Source: Lucinisca nassula (taxonomy: Eukaryota; Mollusca; Bivalvia; Lucinida; Lucinidae). Taken from it: DNA of 64,000 nt. The translations under genes and the position numbers were made by a program. Shown piece after piece: positions 1-14,400 of this stretch. Each line of letters begins with the position of its first letter. The first letter of the stretch is position 1. Location of the stretch: NCBI GenBank assembly GCA_963580285.1, contig OY757013.1, positions 150,959,900-151,023,899 of the forward strand, written 5' to 3'. Below the pieces are notes generated by a model. It was not told the origin of the DNA, made no database searches, and saw only the letters and a program-made list of their open reading frames with translations.

Positions 1-118
1 AAAAATCATGTTAAAATGTCCAGTAACCAAATACAGTTACTCGTATTTGTGTTGTGTTGCGTTGCGTTGCCGCGTTTGCGTTGCATTGCGCTGCACCATG
101 TTGTGTTGCATTGTGTTG

Positions 119-417
119 TTTGTTTGTTTGACTTGAAGTTTTACGTCCCCGTCAACACTGTAAAGGTCATTTTGGAGACTTTGCTTCCAATTTTGTGGGA
201 TTTTTACCCGACATTGAGATGAAATGACATTTCAAGCCCTGCCGCCCAATGAAACCAGTAATGTTTATAAGCATGGACGGTCTGACTCGCACCGTATTGC
301 CTGGGCTGGCTTAGATCCCCTAAGCGGTTTACCAGTACTCGTGTGCGGGTCGGTTTCAGCTCTGCGTGGAAGCATCATGCAGCCCATCTATTTCTTCAAG
401 CCCCGATGGGCGGGGGC
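119..417 (-). mobile_element. SINE-A (CAAA-tailed short dispersed element), copy 1
   Basis: One of nine copies in the window of a ~300 bp element. Read on its sense strand it begins GCCCCCGCCCATCGGGGCTT and ends GACGTTAAACCTC followed by (CAAA)n. The fixed 3' end with a simple A-rich tail suggests a retroposed SINE. I see no convincing tRNA A/B boxes in its head. Confidence 0.65.
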
Positions 418-586
418 TATGCATTGTGTTGTATCGTTACAGTATTTTATTGTGTCGGAAAATACTGCAATTATGTACTGTATTGTGTTTGCGTTGCTTT
501 GCATTGCATTGTATAACAAATTTGGTCGCATTGCATTGTGAATTGTACTGTATTGTAGTATATTGTGTTGTGTTGTGTTGTTTTGA

Positions 587-883
587 TTTGTTTGTTTGAT
601 TTGAGGTTTAACGTCCCCGTCAACACTGTAAAGGTCATTGGAGACGTTGCTTCCAGTTTTGTGGGACTTTTACCCGACACTGAGATGAAATGACATCTCA
701 AGCCCTGCCGCCCAATGAAACCAATAAGGTTTATAAGCATGGACGGTCTGACTCGCACAGTATTGCCTGGGCAGGCTTAGATCCTCTAAGCGGTTTACCA
801 GTACTCGTGTGCGGGTCGGTTTCAGCTCTGCGGGGAAACATCATGCAGCCCATCTATTTCTTCAAGCCCCGATGGGCGGGGGC
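587..883 (-). mobile_element. SINE-A, copy 2
   Basis: Same element as at 119-417, slightly diverged, part of the local tandem duplication. Confidence 0.65.
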
Positions 884-1102
884 TATGCATTGTGTTGTAT
901 CGTTACAGTATTTTATTGTATTGGAATATACTCGTACTGCCATTATGTACTGTATTGTGTTGCGTTGCTTTGCATTGCATGTTGGGGGTGGGGGGGGGGG
1001 ATATTGTGTTGTGTTGTACAGAGTTGTAACTTATTGACATAATTCAAGTGAGCGGGGTCACAGCAAAATCGAAAATACAGAAAAAGTCCTATATTAAGAA
1101 AT

Positions 1103-1157
1103 CCTTTGGGACTGTTCAAAAGTGGTCTTTAAGACCACTTTTGAACAGTTCCAAAGG
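1103..1157. repeat. Near-perfect palindrome (27 bp arms)
   Basis: The arms, starting CCTTTGGGACTGTTCAAAAG, are inverted copies with one mismatch and essentially no loop. Probably the core of a small MITE. Confidence 0.75.
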
Positions 1158-1269
1158 AGGTCCCTGACCAGGGGATATTGTAGGTAGAATACACAAAAAA
1201 TCAGTGTACCCTTCAAAATAAGCTTTTTATAGCAGAATTAGTCCTAATTTTAGGTGGTCTTAATAGCGG

Positions 1270-1525
1270 AATTGTACTGTAGGAAAATTTACCGCCAAAA
1301 ATGAAATTTTAGATAAAAATCCTGATATTTTTCATATTTCTGCTCAAAACATAGATTGTGGGAACTCGTTGGAACCGCTTCTAACGAGTATCCCTAATCT
1401 ATGTTTTGAGCAGAAATAAGAAAAAATACTGAATACCCCTGTAAAGCCCAGTTTTACTATATTAAAGGTGGGTTTTAAGCCGGGATCAAAATTATATACA
1501 TGTATGTGTATTTTCGTGATGATGC
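1270..1525. mobile_element. MITE-H copy 1 with central hairpin
   Basis: Centre at 1345-1416: CAAAACATAGATTGTGGGAA and its inverted partner, flanked by TTTCTGCTC/GAGCAGAAAT. The right end TGTATTTTCGTGATG matches the family TIR (CACGAAAACAC). Diverged copy. Confidence 0.6.
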
Positions 1526-1708
1526 GCGACAATAGTTCCTCAGATCAGAATGTGTATCCTTGGGGGCTGATCGAATTCTTCTTAGTGTTCCCAAGCATTT
1601 TCTGCAGAAGCCTGTCTATCTACAGACCAACAAGGCTGTCTGACAATTCTGGCAAGTATACGCAGATGACCAAGCTGGTTTAAGGCCTTTCTTCTTGGAG
1701 GTCTTATT

Positions 1709-1771
1709 GATTCTTTCTTTCTTTCTACTTATACTGCGATCGGTTACATTTGACCATTACTCGCAGGTGAT
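1709..1771 (-). mobile_element. 3' tail fragment of the LINE/SINE-T family
   Basis: On the minus strand it reads GTAATGGTCAAATGTAACCG, then CAGTATAAGTAG, then a (GAAA)n stretch. This is the shared LINE/SINE-T 3' tail with no body attached. Confidence 0.6.
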
Positions 1772-2077
1772 TCCCGGTTCCAATGATGGATGAACTGGAC
1801 TGGCGTTTAGCGTTACGTTATTTTGACGTTGATGTTGCTAAGACAATATTTTGACGACGTACAAGAAATCGATTGTTGCTGATTATTGATGTAAAAATGA
1901 GCTGCACAGAAATAGAAATAGTTGAGAAATAGTAGATGTGTGAAAAAAGAGGAAATTACAAGGCAAAAATGTGGCGTTTTGCAGGTAGGACCAACACAAC
2001 CTCAGAATCAAAATGGTTTTTACTTACATTCACCTATTACCATGGCTATTGCTAGATCTTCTTTCGATTTGTCAAAA

Positions 2078-2336
2078 GCAGTAGCTGAGTTGTTAGTTTA
2101 CTTGCCTCTTATGCTGGAAGTCCCGGGTTCGATCCCTGCCTGCGGTGATAACAATTTTGGTGTCTGAACATGCTCCATTAGTATCAGTTGCAGGGATGAA
2201 TGCCACAATTTGCTCCCCCGCCCCCTCCCACCCCGGCTGTGCAAGAAGAGTCGTCCCAAGTCCGGGATAAAGATCCCACCTTAATTATACGATTACCCTG
2301 TAGGATTTCATCCTGCAAACCTGGAGAGTATATAAT
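2078..2336 (+). mobile_element. SINE-T (tRNA-derived), copy 1, diverged
   Basis: Pol III A box GTAGCTGAGTTGTTAG and B box GGGTTCGATCCC (about 2125-2136), followed by the family body (TTTGGTGTCTGAACATGCTC, GTAGG.TTTCATCCTGCAAA). It breaks off before the shared LINE tail and runs directly into (ATCT)n. Confidence 0.75.
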
Positions 2337-4643
<2,307 letters not shown>

Positions 4644-4740
4644 TTTCTTCTTTTTTTTTCTCCTATTACTGCTACTCGCTCACATCTGAGCATTACGAGC
4701 AGGATTTCCTGGGTGGTAACCAGTACTTTCTGTTTTCTTT

Positions 4741-4893
<153 letters not shown>

Positions 4894-6388
4894 CGGTCAT
4901 ATTTGGCCATTACCTCAGTTGGGTGGGTGGCTAAATTTAGAATTTAGCACAAAAAAAATCATCTCTGGATGAGTCCTTAAAACTATTTACAATCCAAGCA
5001 CAGAGGTATCCTAAAACGCATACCTCTGAGTCCCAATCTTATACTGTGCGGGCTTTGAACTCCTCTGCAGTCTTGGCATTCACCGCAGAAGATGGAAGAC
5101 TATTCCACTGAGGAATAGTTCTAGGGAAGAAAGAGTTTTTCAGGGCATCACTATAGGACTGGTACCTACGATACTGTGAGTTATTTGCTCTTGATGCCCT
5201 TGTCCGGGTTGACACTGTTGCAGGGGTCAGATACCTATCCTTGTTAATTGATACTGTACCAGAATGTATCTTGTAGAAGAAGGTTAAGGAGGACTGCTCT
5301 CGACGGGTCTCCAGGGATGGCCACTCTAGTTCATCAAGCATGTCACCGACGCTACTTCTATTTCGCCATCGTCTGCAGGTCCATCGAGCAGCTGTCCTCT
5401 GCACCTTCTCCACCTGCTGAATCTGAGTTTTAACATATGGATGCCAAATGGGTGATGCATATTCAAGCTGAGGGCGAACCAATGTTTTATATGCAACATC
5501 CTTTGTCTGCCGAGGTGCAAAAGCCAAATTACGTCTAAGGAATCCTAAGGTCCTAGTTGCTTTAGATGTTATTTTAGAGATATGTTGACCCCAATCGAGA
5601 TCGTCAGTGATGGTGATACCAAGATATTTGGCGGAATGAACTTGCTCCAAAGTTTGCTGGTGTAGTGTGTAATCATGCTTAATTTGCTTGTCCTGAAGGT
5701 GTCGTGACACCCTCATTGAATGGCATTTGGCTACATTGAACTTCATCTGCCAATCTGCTTCCCATTGTGCAAGTCGATCCAGGTCATCTTGTAAAATGCG
5801 ACAGTCAGAAGAAGAATATATGTCCCTATACAGGACACAATCATCAGCAAACAAACGGACAGATGACCTGATGTTATCAGGGAGATCATTGATGAATATC
5901 AAAAAGAGGACCGGTCCAAGGACCGAACCTTGTGGGACACCAGATAGAACAGGGACTGGATCAGACGTTTGGCCGTCAAGTACAACTTGTTGAGAGCGCC
6001 CGGAGAGCCATGAGCTAATCCAATTATGTGTGGATCCTCTTATCCCATAGTAGTCCAATTTGTACAATAGCCTTCTGTGAGGTACCTTGTCAAAGGCCTT
6101 GGCGAAATCCATGATGATCAAGTCAGTCTGTTTGTGGCCACGATTTATGGCCCCATCCAGATTACTCACAGTGTCATGGAAGAATTGAACTAGTTGAGTT
6201 TCGCAAGACCTTTGACTTCGGAAACCATGTTGACAGTCAGCAAGAATGCTCTCAAAGGCTAAGTGTTTGTTAATGCTGCTGACTAATATATGCTCCAGGG
6301 TTTTGCAACAGATGCATGTTAGCGACACTGGTCTATAATTTGCTGCATCATATTTTTCACCTTTTTATAGACCGGGGTAACATTATCG
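4894..6388 (-). mobile_element. LINE-2 copy, same family, 5'-truncated
   Basis: On the minus strand the 3' end reads CAACTGAGGTAATGGCCAAA, TATGACCG, then (TGATAGATA)n. The 5' end is cut at AATGTTACCCCGGTCTATAA and abuts a (GATA)n array. Both ends therefore lie in GATA repeats. Confidence 0.88.
5039..6388 (-). pseudogene. LINE reverse transcriptase, partial
   Basis: From 6328 an open frame of 429 residues carries MDFAKAFDKV, SGVPQGSVLGPVLF, FADDCVLYR and the C-terminal FFPRTIPQWNSLPSSAVN...AEEFKARTV. Just upstream the run of A's in the VTPVYKK codons is one base shorter than in the sister copy, which breaks the frame near 6366. The C terminus is more complete than in the + strand copy. Confidence 0.87.
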
Positions 6389-6715
<327 letters not shown>

Positions 6716-6784
6716 TGACACGTCAAATGACATTCATACACCAGGACCTGTGATATGGCAAGTTAGTCCCTAGCTCTAACCAAA

Positions 6785-7975
6785 GATGTAAACTTAGCTA
6801 CACAATCCTCAGCACCTTCAGCCGTCCGAATAATAGAATCGGGATGGGCATTCCAATCTCTAATGGTTCGGGTGAAGAACGATGCCCCATTTTCGGGCCC
6901 ATCATCCTAATCTATCTATGTCAGCCTGAAGTTTCAGTGAGTCATCTGTATCTCTAATTTCCCGGTAACAAACACAGTCATCTGCGAACAGTCTTATTTC
7001 TGAGTCAATGTCAGTGGAAATATCATTGATGTACAGGGAGAACAATAGAGGACCAAGAACAGTCCCTTGTGGGACTCCAGACAAAACTGGCGCCCATACT
7101 GAAGATTGACCATTAACAACAACCCGCTGTTTTCTGTAGCAAAGGAAGGAATCTATCCATTTAAGAGTCTTCCCTCCAATTCCATAACCAAATAATTTCG
7201 ATTTAAGTAGTTCATGAGGAGGGGTGTCAAAAGCCTTCTCGAAGTCCAGAATAAATGTGTCCACCTGCCCCCCTTTGTCCAGGATTTTTGCCCAATAATT
7301 AATAACCGTGCTTAACTGAGTTTCGCAACTATGCCTTTTCCAAAATGCATGTTGTCTGTCTGACAAAAGTTTATGTTCATCCAAGTGGGCCATGATGTTT
7401 TCAAGAGCAGACTATGTGTTCAAGCAATTTACATAGAACACAGGTCAGTGACACCGGGCGATAATTACGAGCAAGAGCCCTGTCCCCTTTTTTGAAAAAT
7501 GGACATATGTTCGCTAGGAGCCATTCTTTGGGAATTTCACCCGTATCCAGAGATTGTTGGAAAAGATGAGCAAAAACTGGACCTAACTCATTTGCTAGTT
7601 CCTTCAGGACTCTAGGATGAAGCTCATCAGGCCCTAAAGCTTTAGAAGGGTTCAAGCCTTTTAGTAACTTGATCACTCCCGCCGAGGCTACAACAATATT
7701 TTCCATGAAAGGGCCGATCTTCCAGTCAATGGAACCTCGTTGAACTCAGTTTTATTTAATGCCTCATTGAATTGACCAACCAATTCCTCTGCCCTTTCAG
7801 AGTCCGATTCAGCGACCCGTTCCCTCCTCTTTTATTAAGGGGTGGGATACCTTGCCTATCTTTCTTCTGGCTATTGATATATCTGTAGAAGTCTCTGGGA
7901 TTTGCCTTTACATCACCTACCAAGTTATTTACATACTGACCATGCTGATTTTTTAAATCATTTTTAATTTCTCGT
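6785..7975 (-). mobile_element. LINE-b, second related LINE family, truncated and internally deleted
   Basis: The minus-strand order is: linker region (RDFYRYINSQKK), RT fragments, then a C-terminal piece (FFTRTIRDWNAHPDS, 6800-6890). Residues between LQADIDRLG and this end piece are missing compared with the other LINE, so about 200 codons are deleted. The 5' end is cut at the (GATA)n array at 7981. Confidence 0.8.
6902..7706 (-). pseudogene. LINE-b reverse transcriptase fragments
   Basis: Two open segments. 7706-7401 encodes LGPDELHPRVLKELANE and NYRPVSLTCVLCKLLEHI; 7393-6902 encodes FILDFEKAFDTPPHELL, SGVPQGTVLGPLLF and FADDCVCYREIRD. They are offset by a small frameshift near 7397. Catalytic aspartates are present but the gene is broken. 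Confidence 0.83.
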
Positions 7976-7978
7976 CTC

Positions 7979-8102
<124 letters not shown>

Positions 8103-8150
8103 CATACTTAGTCGGTCATATTTGGCCATTACTTCAGCTAACCAATCGTA
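8103..8150 (-). mobile_element. Solo LINE 3' tail
   Basis: On the minus strand it reads GTAATGGCCAAATATGACCG, ACTAAGTATGAGATAGATA. It is the LINE-family 3' end without a body, feeding into the (GATA)n array. Confidence 0.7.
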
Positions 8151-8480
8151 GATTTGACAAAGAAAGAAAGAAAAAGAATGAAAGAATGAAGCAACATATG
8201 CATAACAGTTAAATACAATGGAACAAGTTTTTCAATGTGTTTGGGTTTAATGATTTGTAAACCCCTGCGCCGTCTCCAAGAGAAAGGGAGAAAAAATACA
8301 GAGACAGAACAGTTTACAGCTTAAACATATTTTATTGCATCAAAATGAGCAATCGGGTTGGGCCACAAGTTCTCGCAACATTAGTTACGGCCCTTCCCCT
8401 ACAGAGACAGAAGAAAGTAAAAAGTGATGGAAATGGGTGGGGTGGGAGTGGGGGGGGGTGGGGGGAGAGAGAAAGAAGAA

Positions 8481-8814
8481 AATGATCTGGTTAAATTTGT
8501 GGTCGTGGTCATGACCCATGGTCACCGACGGTGTCCGCTTCGGTCTTTTTTGGAACTTGCTGTCATTTAATAAAAGTTTACTTCCGTGTTTGCAAGAGTT
8601 GTCTTTCTTTGGCTGCTGAAAAAAAAAGACAAGAACAAAAGGAACAAAATGATCTGGTTAAATTTGTGGTCGTGGTCATGACCCATGGTCACCGACGGTG
8701 TCCGCTTCGGTCTTTTTTGGAACTTGCTGTCATTTAATAAAAGTTTACTTCCGTGTTTGCAAGAGTTGTCTTTCTTTGGCTGCTGAAAAAAAAAAGACAA
8801 GAACAAAAGGAACG
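8481..8814. repeat. 167 bp unit, two tandem copies
   Basis: 8481-8647 and 8648-8814 are almost identical (AATGATCTGGTTAAATTTGT ... GACAAGAACAAAAGGAAC). A G-rich stretch (about 8430-8465) precedes them. No gene recognised. Confidence 0.9.
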
Positions 8815-9064
8815 ATGAAGATACTGTTTTTCCGCTTATGCCAGACGCACTCTAAAAATTGGTCTGTTGAAGACACATTTACAATAAACAACAAAAACAG
8901 TGCAATGAAACTGAGTATATTCGTTGTTAGTTGCTTGACTGTCTAAAGAAGAAAGATTTTTACACAAGTACTGGCTTTTTCAAAAGGTGTTTGAATTAGA
9001 TAAAGAAGCTTTGTCACTGTTTGTTTAACGTCGCATATCCGAAACAAATAACATAAGCTTTGTA

Positions 9065-9360
9065 GGAGCGTGATAGCTCAGTGGTTAGTGCACTTGCCTC
9101 TGATGCTAGAGGTCCCGGGTTTGATCCCCTGCAGCGGCAATATAATATTTCGGTGTCCGAACAAGCTCCATTGGCATCATTTGCAGGGATGAATGTCATA
9201 AAGTGCACCGTCCTTCGGACCAGGACGTTAACTGGAGGCTTCCTGTGCAGGGAACCATCCCCTGTGCAGGTTAAAGATCCCAACTGTAATTACATGATTA
9301 CTGTGTAGGCTTTCATCCTGCAAACCTGGAGTGTATGTAATGTACACCTGCGGTAATGGT
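9065..9360 (+). mobile_element. SINE-T, copy 2
   Basis: Head GGAGCGTGATAGCTCAGTGG (A box) and GGTTTGATCCCC (B box near 9118). The body ends CACCTGCGGTAATGGT; the GATA tail is absent. Confidence 0.85.
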
Positions 9361-9599
9361 TCTCCTTGCACAAGGGGTCCCAGTTAACATCCCGATCCGA
9401 AGGACAGTAACAGTTCTGATTCTGACAGTGCACATGTGGCATTCATCCATGCAAATGATGCCAGTGTAGCGTGTTCAAGTATATCTCTAATATCCCACAG
9501 CCAATCTTGATCAAATTTCATGAGAAGCATCATCAGGTAGGGAGAAGGGCTGTTTAAGGTTTTTGGGCTGATCGGATTGGAATTCTGGTTGCCATGGCA

Positions 9600-10069
9600 A
9601 CATATAGTCCCCATAGACTTACAATGGGAAAAATTTAAAAAGTCTTCTCTGAAACCACAGGGCCCAGAGCTTACCCATAGACTTATAACGGGAAAAACTT
9701 AAAAAAAATCTTCTTCTCTGAAACCACAGGGCCCAGAGCTTAGATATTTAGCATGTAGCATGGAGCGTGATAGCTCAGTTGTTAGTGCACTTGCCTCTGA
9801 TGCTAGAGGTCCCGGGTTCGATCCCCGACAGCGGCGATAAAATTTTGGTGTCCGAACACACTCCATTGGCATCATTTGCAGGGATGAATGTCATAAAGTG
9901 CACCGTCCTTCGGATCGGGACGTTAACAGGAGGCCCCCTGTGCAGGGAGAACCATCCCCTGTGCAGGTTAAAGATCCCTATCGTAATTAGATGATTACTG
10001 TGTAGGCTGTCATCCTGCAAACCTGGAGTGTATGTAATGTACACCTGCGGTAATGGTCAAATGTGACCG

Positions 10070-10118
<49 letters not shown>

Positions 10119-10830
10119 GTGGTCACCTACATAAATCCTGCCAATCATGCCCCTGGGTTCCAAATTGGCCACGCCCCAGGGACCCTTTGCTCCCATAGAC
10201 GCATAATGAAAAACAGCTTCAAAAATCTTCTTTTCTGAAACTATGAGGCACAGAGCTTAGATATTTAGTATCTAGCAACATAAGATAGTCACCTACATAA
10301 ATCATGCCAACCCTGCCCCTTGGGTCAAATTGGCCATGCCCGAGCTCCTCAGCTCCCATTGACTTATAATGGAAAAAAACTTCATAAATCTTCTTCTCTG
10401 AAACCATAAAGCCCAGAGCTTATATATTTAGTATGTAGCAACGTCAAGTGGCCACCTATGTAAATCCTGCCAATTATGCCCCATGGGATCAAAATTGGCC
10501 ACACCCCAGGGCTCTTTAGCTCCCATATGATGATGATTTCGTGTTTAACGATGTGTCAACCCTCTTTGTGGGTCATAAGCGTCAAGCGGTTCTTTAGCTC
10601 CCATAAACTTACAATTGGAAAAACTTCAAAAATCTTCTCTGAAACCACAGGGCTCAGAACTTTAATATATACCATGTAGCAACGTCAAGTGGTCACCTAC
10701 ATAAATTCTGCCAATCATGCCCCTGGGGTCAAACTTGGCCACGCCCATGGGCCCATTAGCTCCCATAGGCTTATAATGGAAAAAAAAACTTCAAAAATCT
10801 TCTCCTCTGAAACCATTTGCTATGAACAGT
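9600..10830 (-). repeat. ~165 bp unit array, same units as 63120-64000
   Basis: Repeated phrases GGTCACCTACATAAATCCTG, GCCAATCATGCCCC, TCCCATAGACTTATAATGG and CTTCTCTGAAACCA. The array is split at 9762 by a SINE-T insertion. It is the reverse complement of the array at the right edge of the window. Confidence 0.75.
9762..10118 (+). mobile_element. SINE-T, copy 3, complete with TAGA tail
   Basis: Best preserved copy. A box TGATAGCTCAGTTGTTAG, B box GGGTTCGATCCC (9814-9825), and 3' tail GGTAATGGTCAAATGTGACC at 10049-10068 followed by (TAGA)n to 10118. Inserted cleanly in the repeat array between GCATGTAGCA and TGGTCACC. Confidence 0.9.
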
Positions 10831-11004
10831 AAACATTTTGGCCACTAGCAGGCTCGTTAAGCTAACAATGCTTTGAACAGCGGGCCCTGAACAAAACAAT
10901 TAAATTGCCTTTAATGGTAGGATGACCCTAAAAACAGATCTTCTTGTACCACATCTTACCATAATGATCCCGAGTATTTGGACAGATACATGTAGGCCTA
11001 ATCA

Positions 11005-11072
11005 AACAGTGCAGACCCAAAGCGGACTGCTCCTTCAGGAGCAGTCTGATCAGGGTCTACACTGTTTGTCAT
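11005..11072. repeat. Shared 'TGATCAGA' core palindrome, copy in BTBD17 upstream region
   Basis: AGTGCAGACCC...GGACTGCTCCTTCAGGAGCA..GGGTCTACACTGTTTG. Same palindrome family as at 20660, 26262, 52500, 52810, 53140 and 59404. Confidence 0.65.
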
Positions 11073-11195
11073 TCTGTCTGCACCTTCTGGACTCCTTGCT
11101 GGATCATGAAACAAATTTTTATGAGAATTACAGCAAGTCCTCAAGGTGTCCAAATTTTTAGGATTTTTACGGTATCTGTCTTTGTCTATTTTCAG

Positions 11196-11442
11196 GTAAC
11201 ACAATAAGAGCAAAAACAGTCATGGCATCTCTTGATGTTCAACAGCCAAGTCCTCAGCAGTTTTCCGATCCTCCACCTGATGCTAACCCATCTCTAGAGA
11301 GAGTCCAGAATGACAGGGCATTTGTTGAGAGATTTGCCATGTTATATAATTCAGAAGTATTTAGTGACGTCATCCTGAGAGTTGGTGATGACAGGTTCTT
11401 TGCTCACAAATTTATGCTGATCACCAGTAGTGAGGTCTTTGA
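11196..11442 (+). CDS. BTBD17: BTBD17-like exon with start codon
   Basis: The exon starts after a pyrimidine-rich acceptor ending at 11195 and ends at the donor GA|GTAAGT (11443). It holds 26 nt of probable 5' UTR and codons 1-73 plus two bases of codon 74. At least one non-coding or N-terminal exon must lie upstream; I could not find it. Confidence 0.8.
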
Positions 11443-14400
11443 GTAAGTATCAACAATAATAAAGTTTGTTTGCTTGATTATGTCTCCCCCCTTTTCGGGG
11501 AGACATATTGTTTTTCCCCCGGGCGTCTGTCTGTCACAAAATCGTGTCGGCTCTATAACTTGAAAATCGTTCAAGCTATCTTCACGAAACTTCATATAAA
11601 TATTAATCAACATTAGACGACATGCAGAGCACAAGAACTATAACTCTCGCATTTATACTTTTTGAGTTATCTCCCTTAGAATATTGTCGGTATGTATGTA
11701 TGTATGGACAAATCGTGTCCGGTCAATAACTTTCTTATTTTTGGATGGATTTTGAAATTACTTGGCAGAAATGTTAACCACCATAATGCGATGTCAAGGT
11801 CATACCTAGAGGTCAAAGGTAAAAAGGGGCCTTGTTTTGTGTGGTCAATAACTTTCTTATTTTAGATGGATTTTGAAATTACTTGGCAGAAATAATATTT
11901 AAAGCTAGAATTTGAATTTACTTGGCAGAAATGTTAACCACCATGAGACTATGTGTCAAGTGCATGATTCAGGTTGTTATACCAAAGGTCAAGGTCATAC
12001 ATAGAGGTCAAAGGTCAAAAAAGGGGCCTTTTTTTAGTTTTTGGTCAATAACTTTCTTATTTTTAGATGGATTTTGAAATTACTTTGCTGAAATGTTAAC
12101 CACCATGAGACAATGTGTTGCGTTCATGATCCAGTTTGGTACCTCAAAGTTCAAGGTCATACTTAGAGGTCAAAGGTCAAAAGGGACCTTTTTTCGTGTT
12201 TGGCCAATAACTTTCTTATTTTTAGATGGATTTTGAAATTACTTGGCAGAAATGTTAACCACAATGAAATGATGTGTCTCTCGCATGACCCATGTTTTTA
12301 AAGTTACTTTGCAGAGTACAGCAGAAATGTTCATCTTCATTGGGACTTTTTTTCGTGTTCAGTCAATAACTTTCTTATTCCTGAATGGATTTTGAAATTA
12401 CTTGGCAGAATTGTTAACCATAATGAGACTAAATGTTGTACATCTATGTGTAGCGCGCAAGACCTCTAAGGTCAAGGTCATACTAAGATGTCAAAGGTCA
12501 AAAAAGAGTCTTTTTTGTGTCCAGTCAATAACCATTTTTATTTCTGGATGGACTTTTTAAAGTAACCTTGCAGAAATGTTCACCTTCATTAGACGATGAG
12601 TCGTGTGCAAGACCAAGGTCCATACCTCCAATGTCAAGGTCATACCTAGAGGTCAAAGGTAAAAAAGGGGCTTTTTTTGTGTACAGTCAATAACTTTTTA
12701 ATTCTTTGATGGATTATGAAATTACTTGGCAGAAATGTTAACCATCATGAGACGAAAGGTCAAGGCCATACTTAGAGGTAAAAGGCAAAAAAGGGCTTTT
12801 TTGTGTATGGTCTATAACTTCCTTATTTCTCTATGAACTTTTTAAAGTTACTTTGCAGAAATGTTCATCTTCTAGTTTGAGGTTTAACTCCTTGTCAACA
12901 CTGTATAGGTCATTTCGGAGATGTTGCTGCCAGTTTTGTGGGACTTTTTCCCAACATTGAGATGAAATGACATCTCAAGCTCTCAGGGTTTATAAACATG
13001 GACAGTCCGACTTGCACTGCTTTGCCTGGGCAGTCTTAGATCCTCTAAGTGGTTTACCACTACTCTTTTGCTGTCGGTTTCAGCTCTATGTAGAATCATC
13101 ATGCAGCCCATCTATTTCTTCAAGCCCAGATGGGCGGGGACCGACAATAAGAAAGTAAATCCTTCTTAAGACTCAAAAAACGACATTGTTCTGATTGGGA
13201 GTACATGTATTATTTCATTATCCCATTTTGTACTGAATGGATTCTTCCTCCTTATATACAACAGGAATCCATTTCAAAATTTAGGGGTGTCGGGTTCAGT
13301 TGATTATTTTTATGTCCCCGGAATCAATGTTTCGGGGTTGGGGGGCATATAATTTTCGGTCTGTTTGTCCGCAAAATCCTTAACATTGGGCAGAACTTTT
13401 GAATGGTAACTGTTAGGGCGTTCATATTTCACATACATGTGCATTCCTTGTCACAAGACCTTTCAAGTGGTACCATAATTTTTACCTCCTGACCTTGACA
13501 TTTGACCTACTTTTTAAAAACATTGGCCATAATTTAGATTGGTAAGTGTTAGGACTTTCATATTTTACACGTGCAATCCCTGTGGTATCATAAGTTTGAC
13601 CTCATACAGTACCAGGTTAGGTCACACTCACCTGGATATATTTTTATGTCAACCACTGGGTAACATTTAACCTAGAATCCAGGTATGATAATTCTCTGGA
13701 CATCAAATAGTATTCAGCAGCCTCAAAAGCTCAGTGGTTAACCCGTTCGACTTATGATCAAGAGGTTGTGGGTTCAAATCAGGCCACATGAGGCAAGGTG
13801 TGTCCTTGGGCAAGACACGTAATGCCACTTCCCCACACCACCCTGGTGTAAATGGGTAGAAGGTTAGAAGTCAGTTTCTGATGAAAGAATGTGCACTGTA
13901 CTGGTTAACAGTGCTTACATTTAAAAAAAAAAAAAAAACAATAGAACAGAAGAAACAACATTACCTGCTGCAAGGACAACATTTCAGCAAGCTTTTGCTC
14001 ACATTTTTTTCACCAAAAATACCAACATTTTAGATATTGTAGTTGCTAGAACAGTTAACAATGTGACCACTAACGAGTTCATTAAGCTAATGAGGCTTTG
14101 AATAACTGGCCCGTGTTCTCTTATTTTCGGCAAAAATAAGATAGGCAGACAATTCACATGACATGTCAGACTTTATTTTTGCTGAAAAAAAATAGCTGTG
14201 CCATGTGCTCTAGAATTCTCTGCAATGCTGTATGGTATAAGCACCAATAATGACTATCCAGCAGGTACATGACGTAATTATGACATCACATCAATGTCAA
14301 TGCAACGTCACATCTACGTCAATGACCGACGTTGATTTGACATTGCCCCAGCGATGTATGCCTGTTGGGATTGTCAGCCAGTTTACCTAACCTTTTGGTA

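Larger units (their letters stand above)
40..1020. repeat. Tandem duplication of SINE-A plus TTGTG/TTGCG-rich minisatellite
   Basis: Degenerate (TTGCG/TTGTG)n stretches at about 40-120, 425-585 and 890-1015 alternate with two SINE-A copies. The block 160-545 is repeated at 625-990 with small changes, so the SINE plus its flanking minisatellite was duplicated as a unit of about 465 bp. Reading frames here are low-complexity artefacts. Confidence 0.7.

Noticed and set aside
8325..8340. Minus-strand AATAAA as a gene 3' end
   Set aside because: No upstream coding sequence on that strand; the motif is common in AT-rich DNA.
9074..9130. tRNA genes at SINE A/B box positions (9074, 9770, 13728, 22880, 42221, 42660)
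   Set aside because: Internal promoter boxes are present but cloverleaf arms do not pair, and the same bodies follow each copy, so they are SINE heads rather than functional tRNAs.
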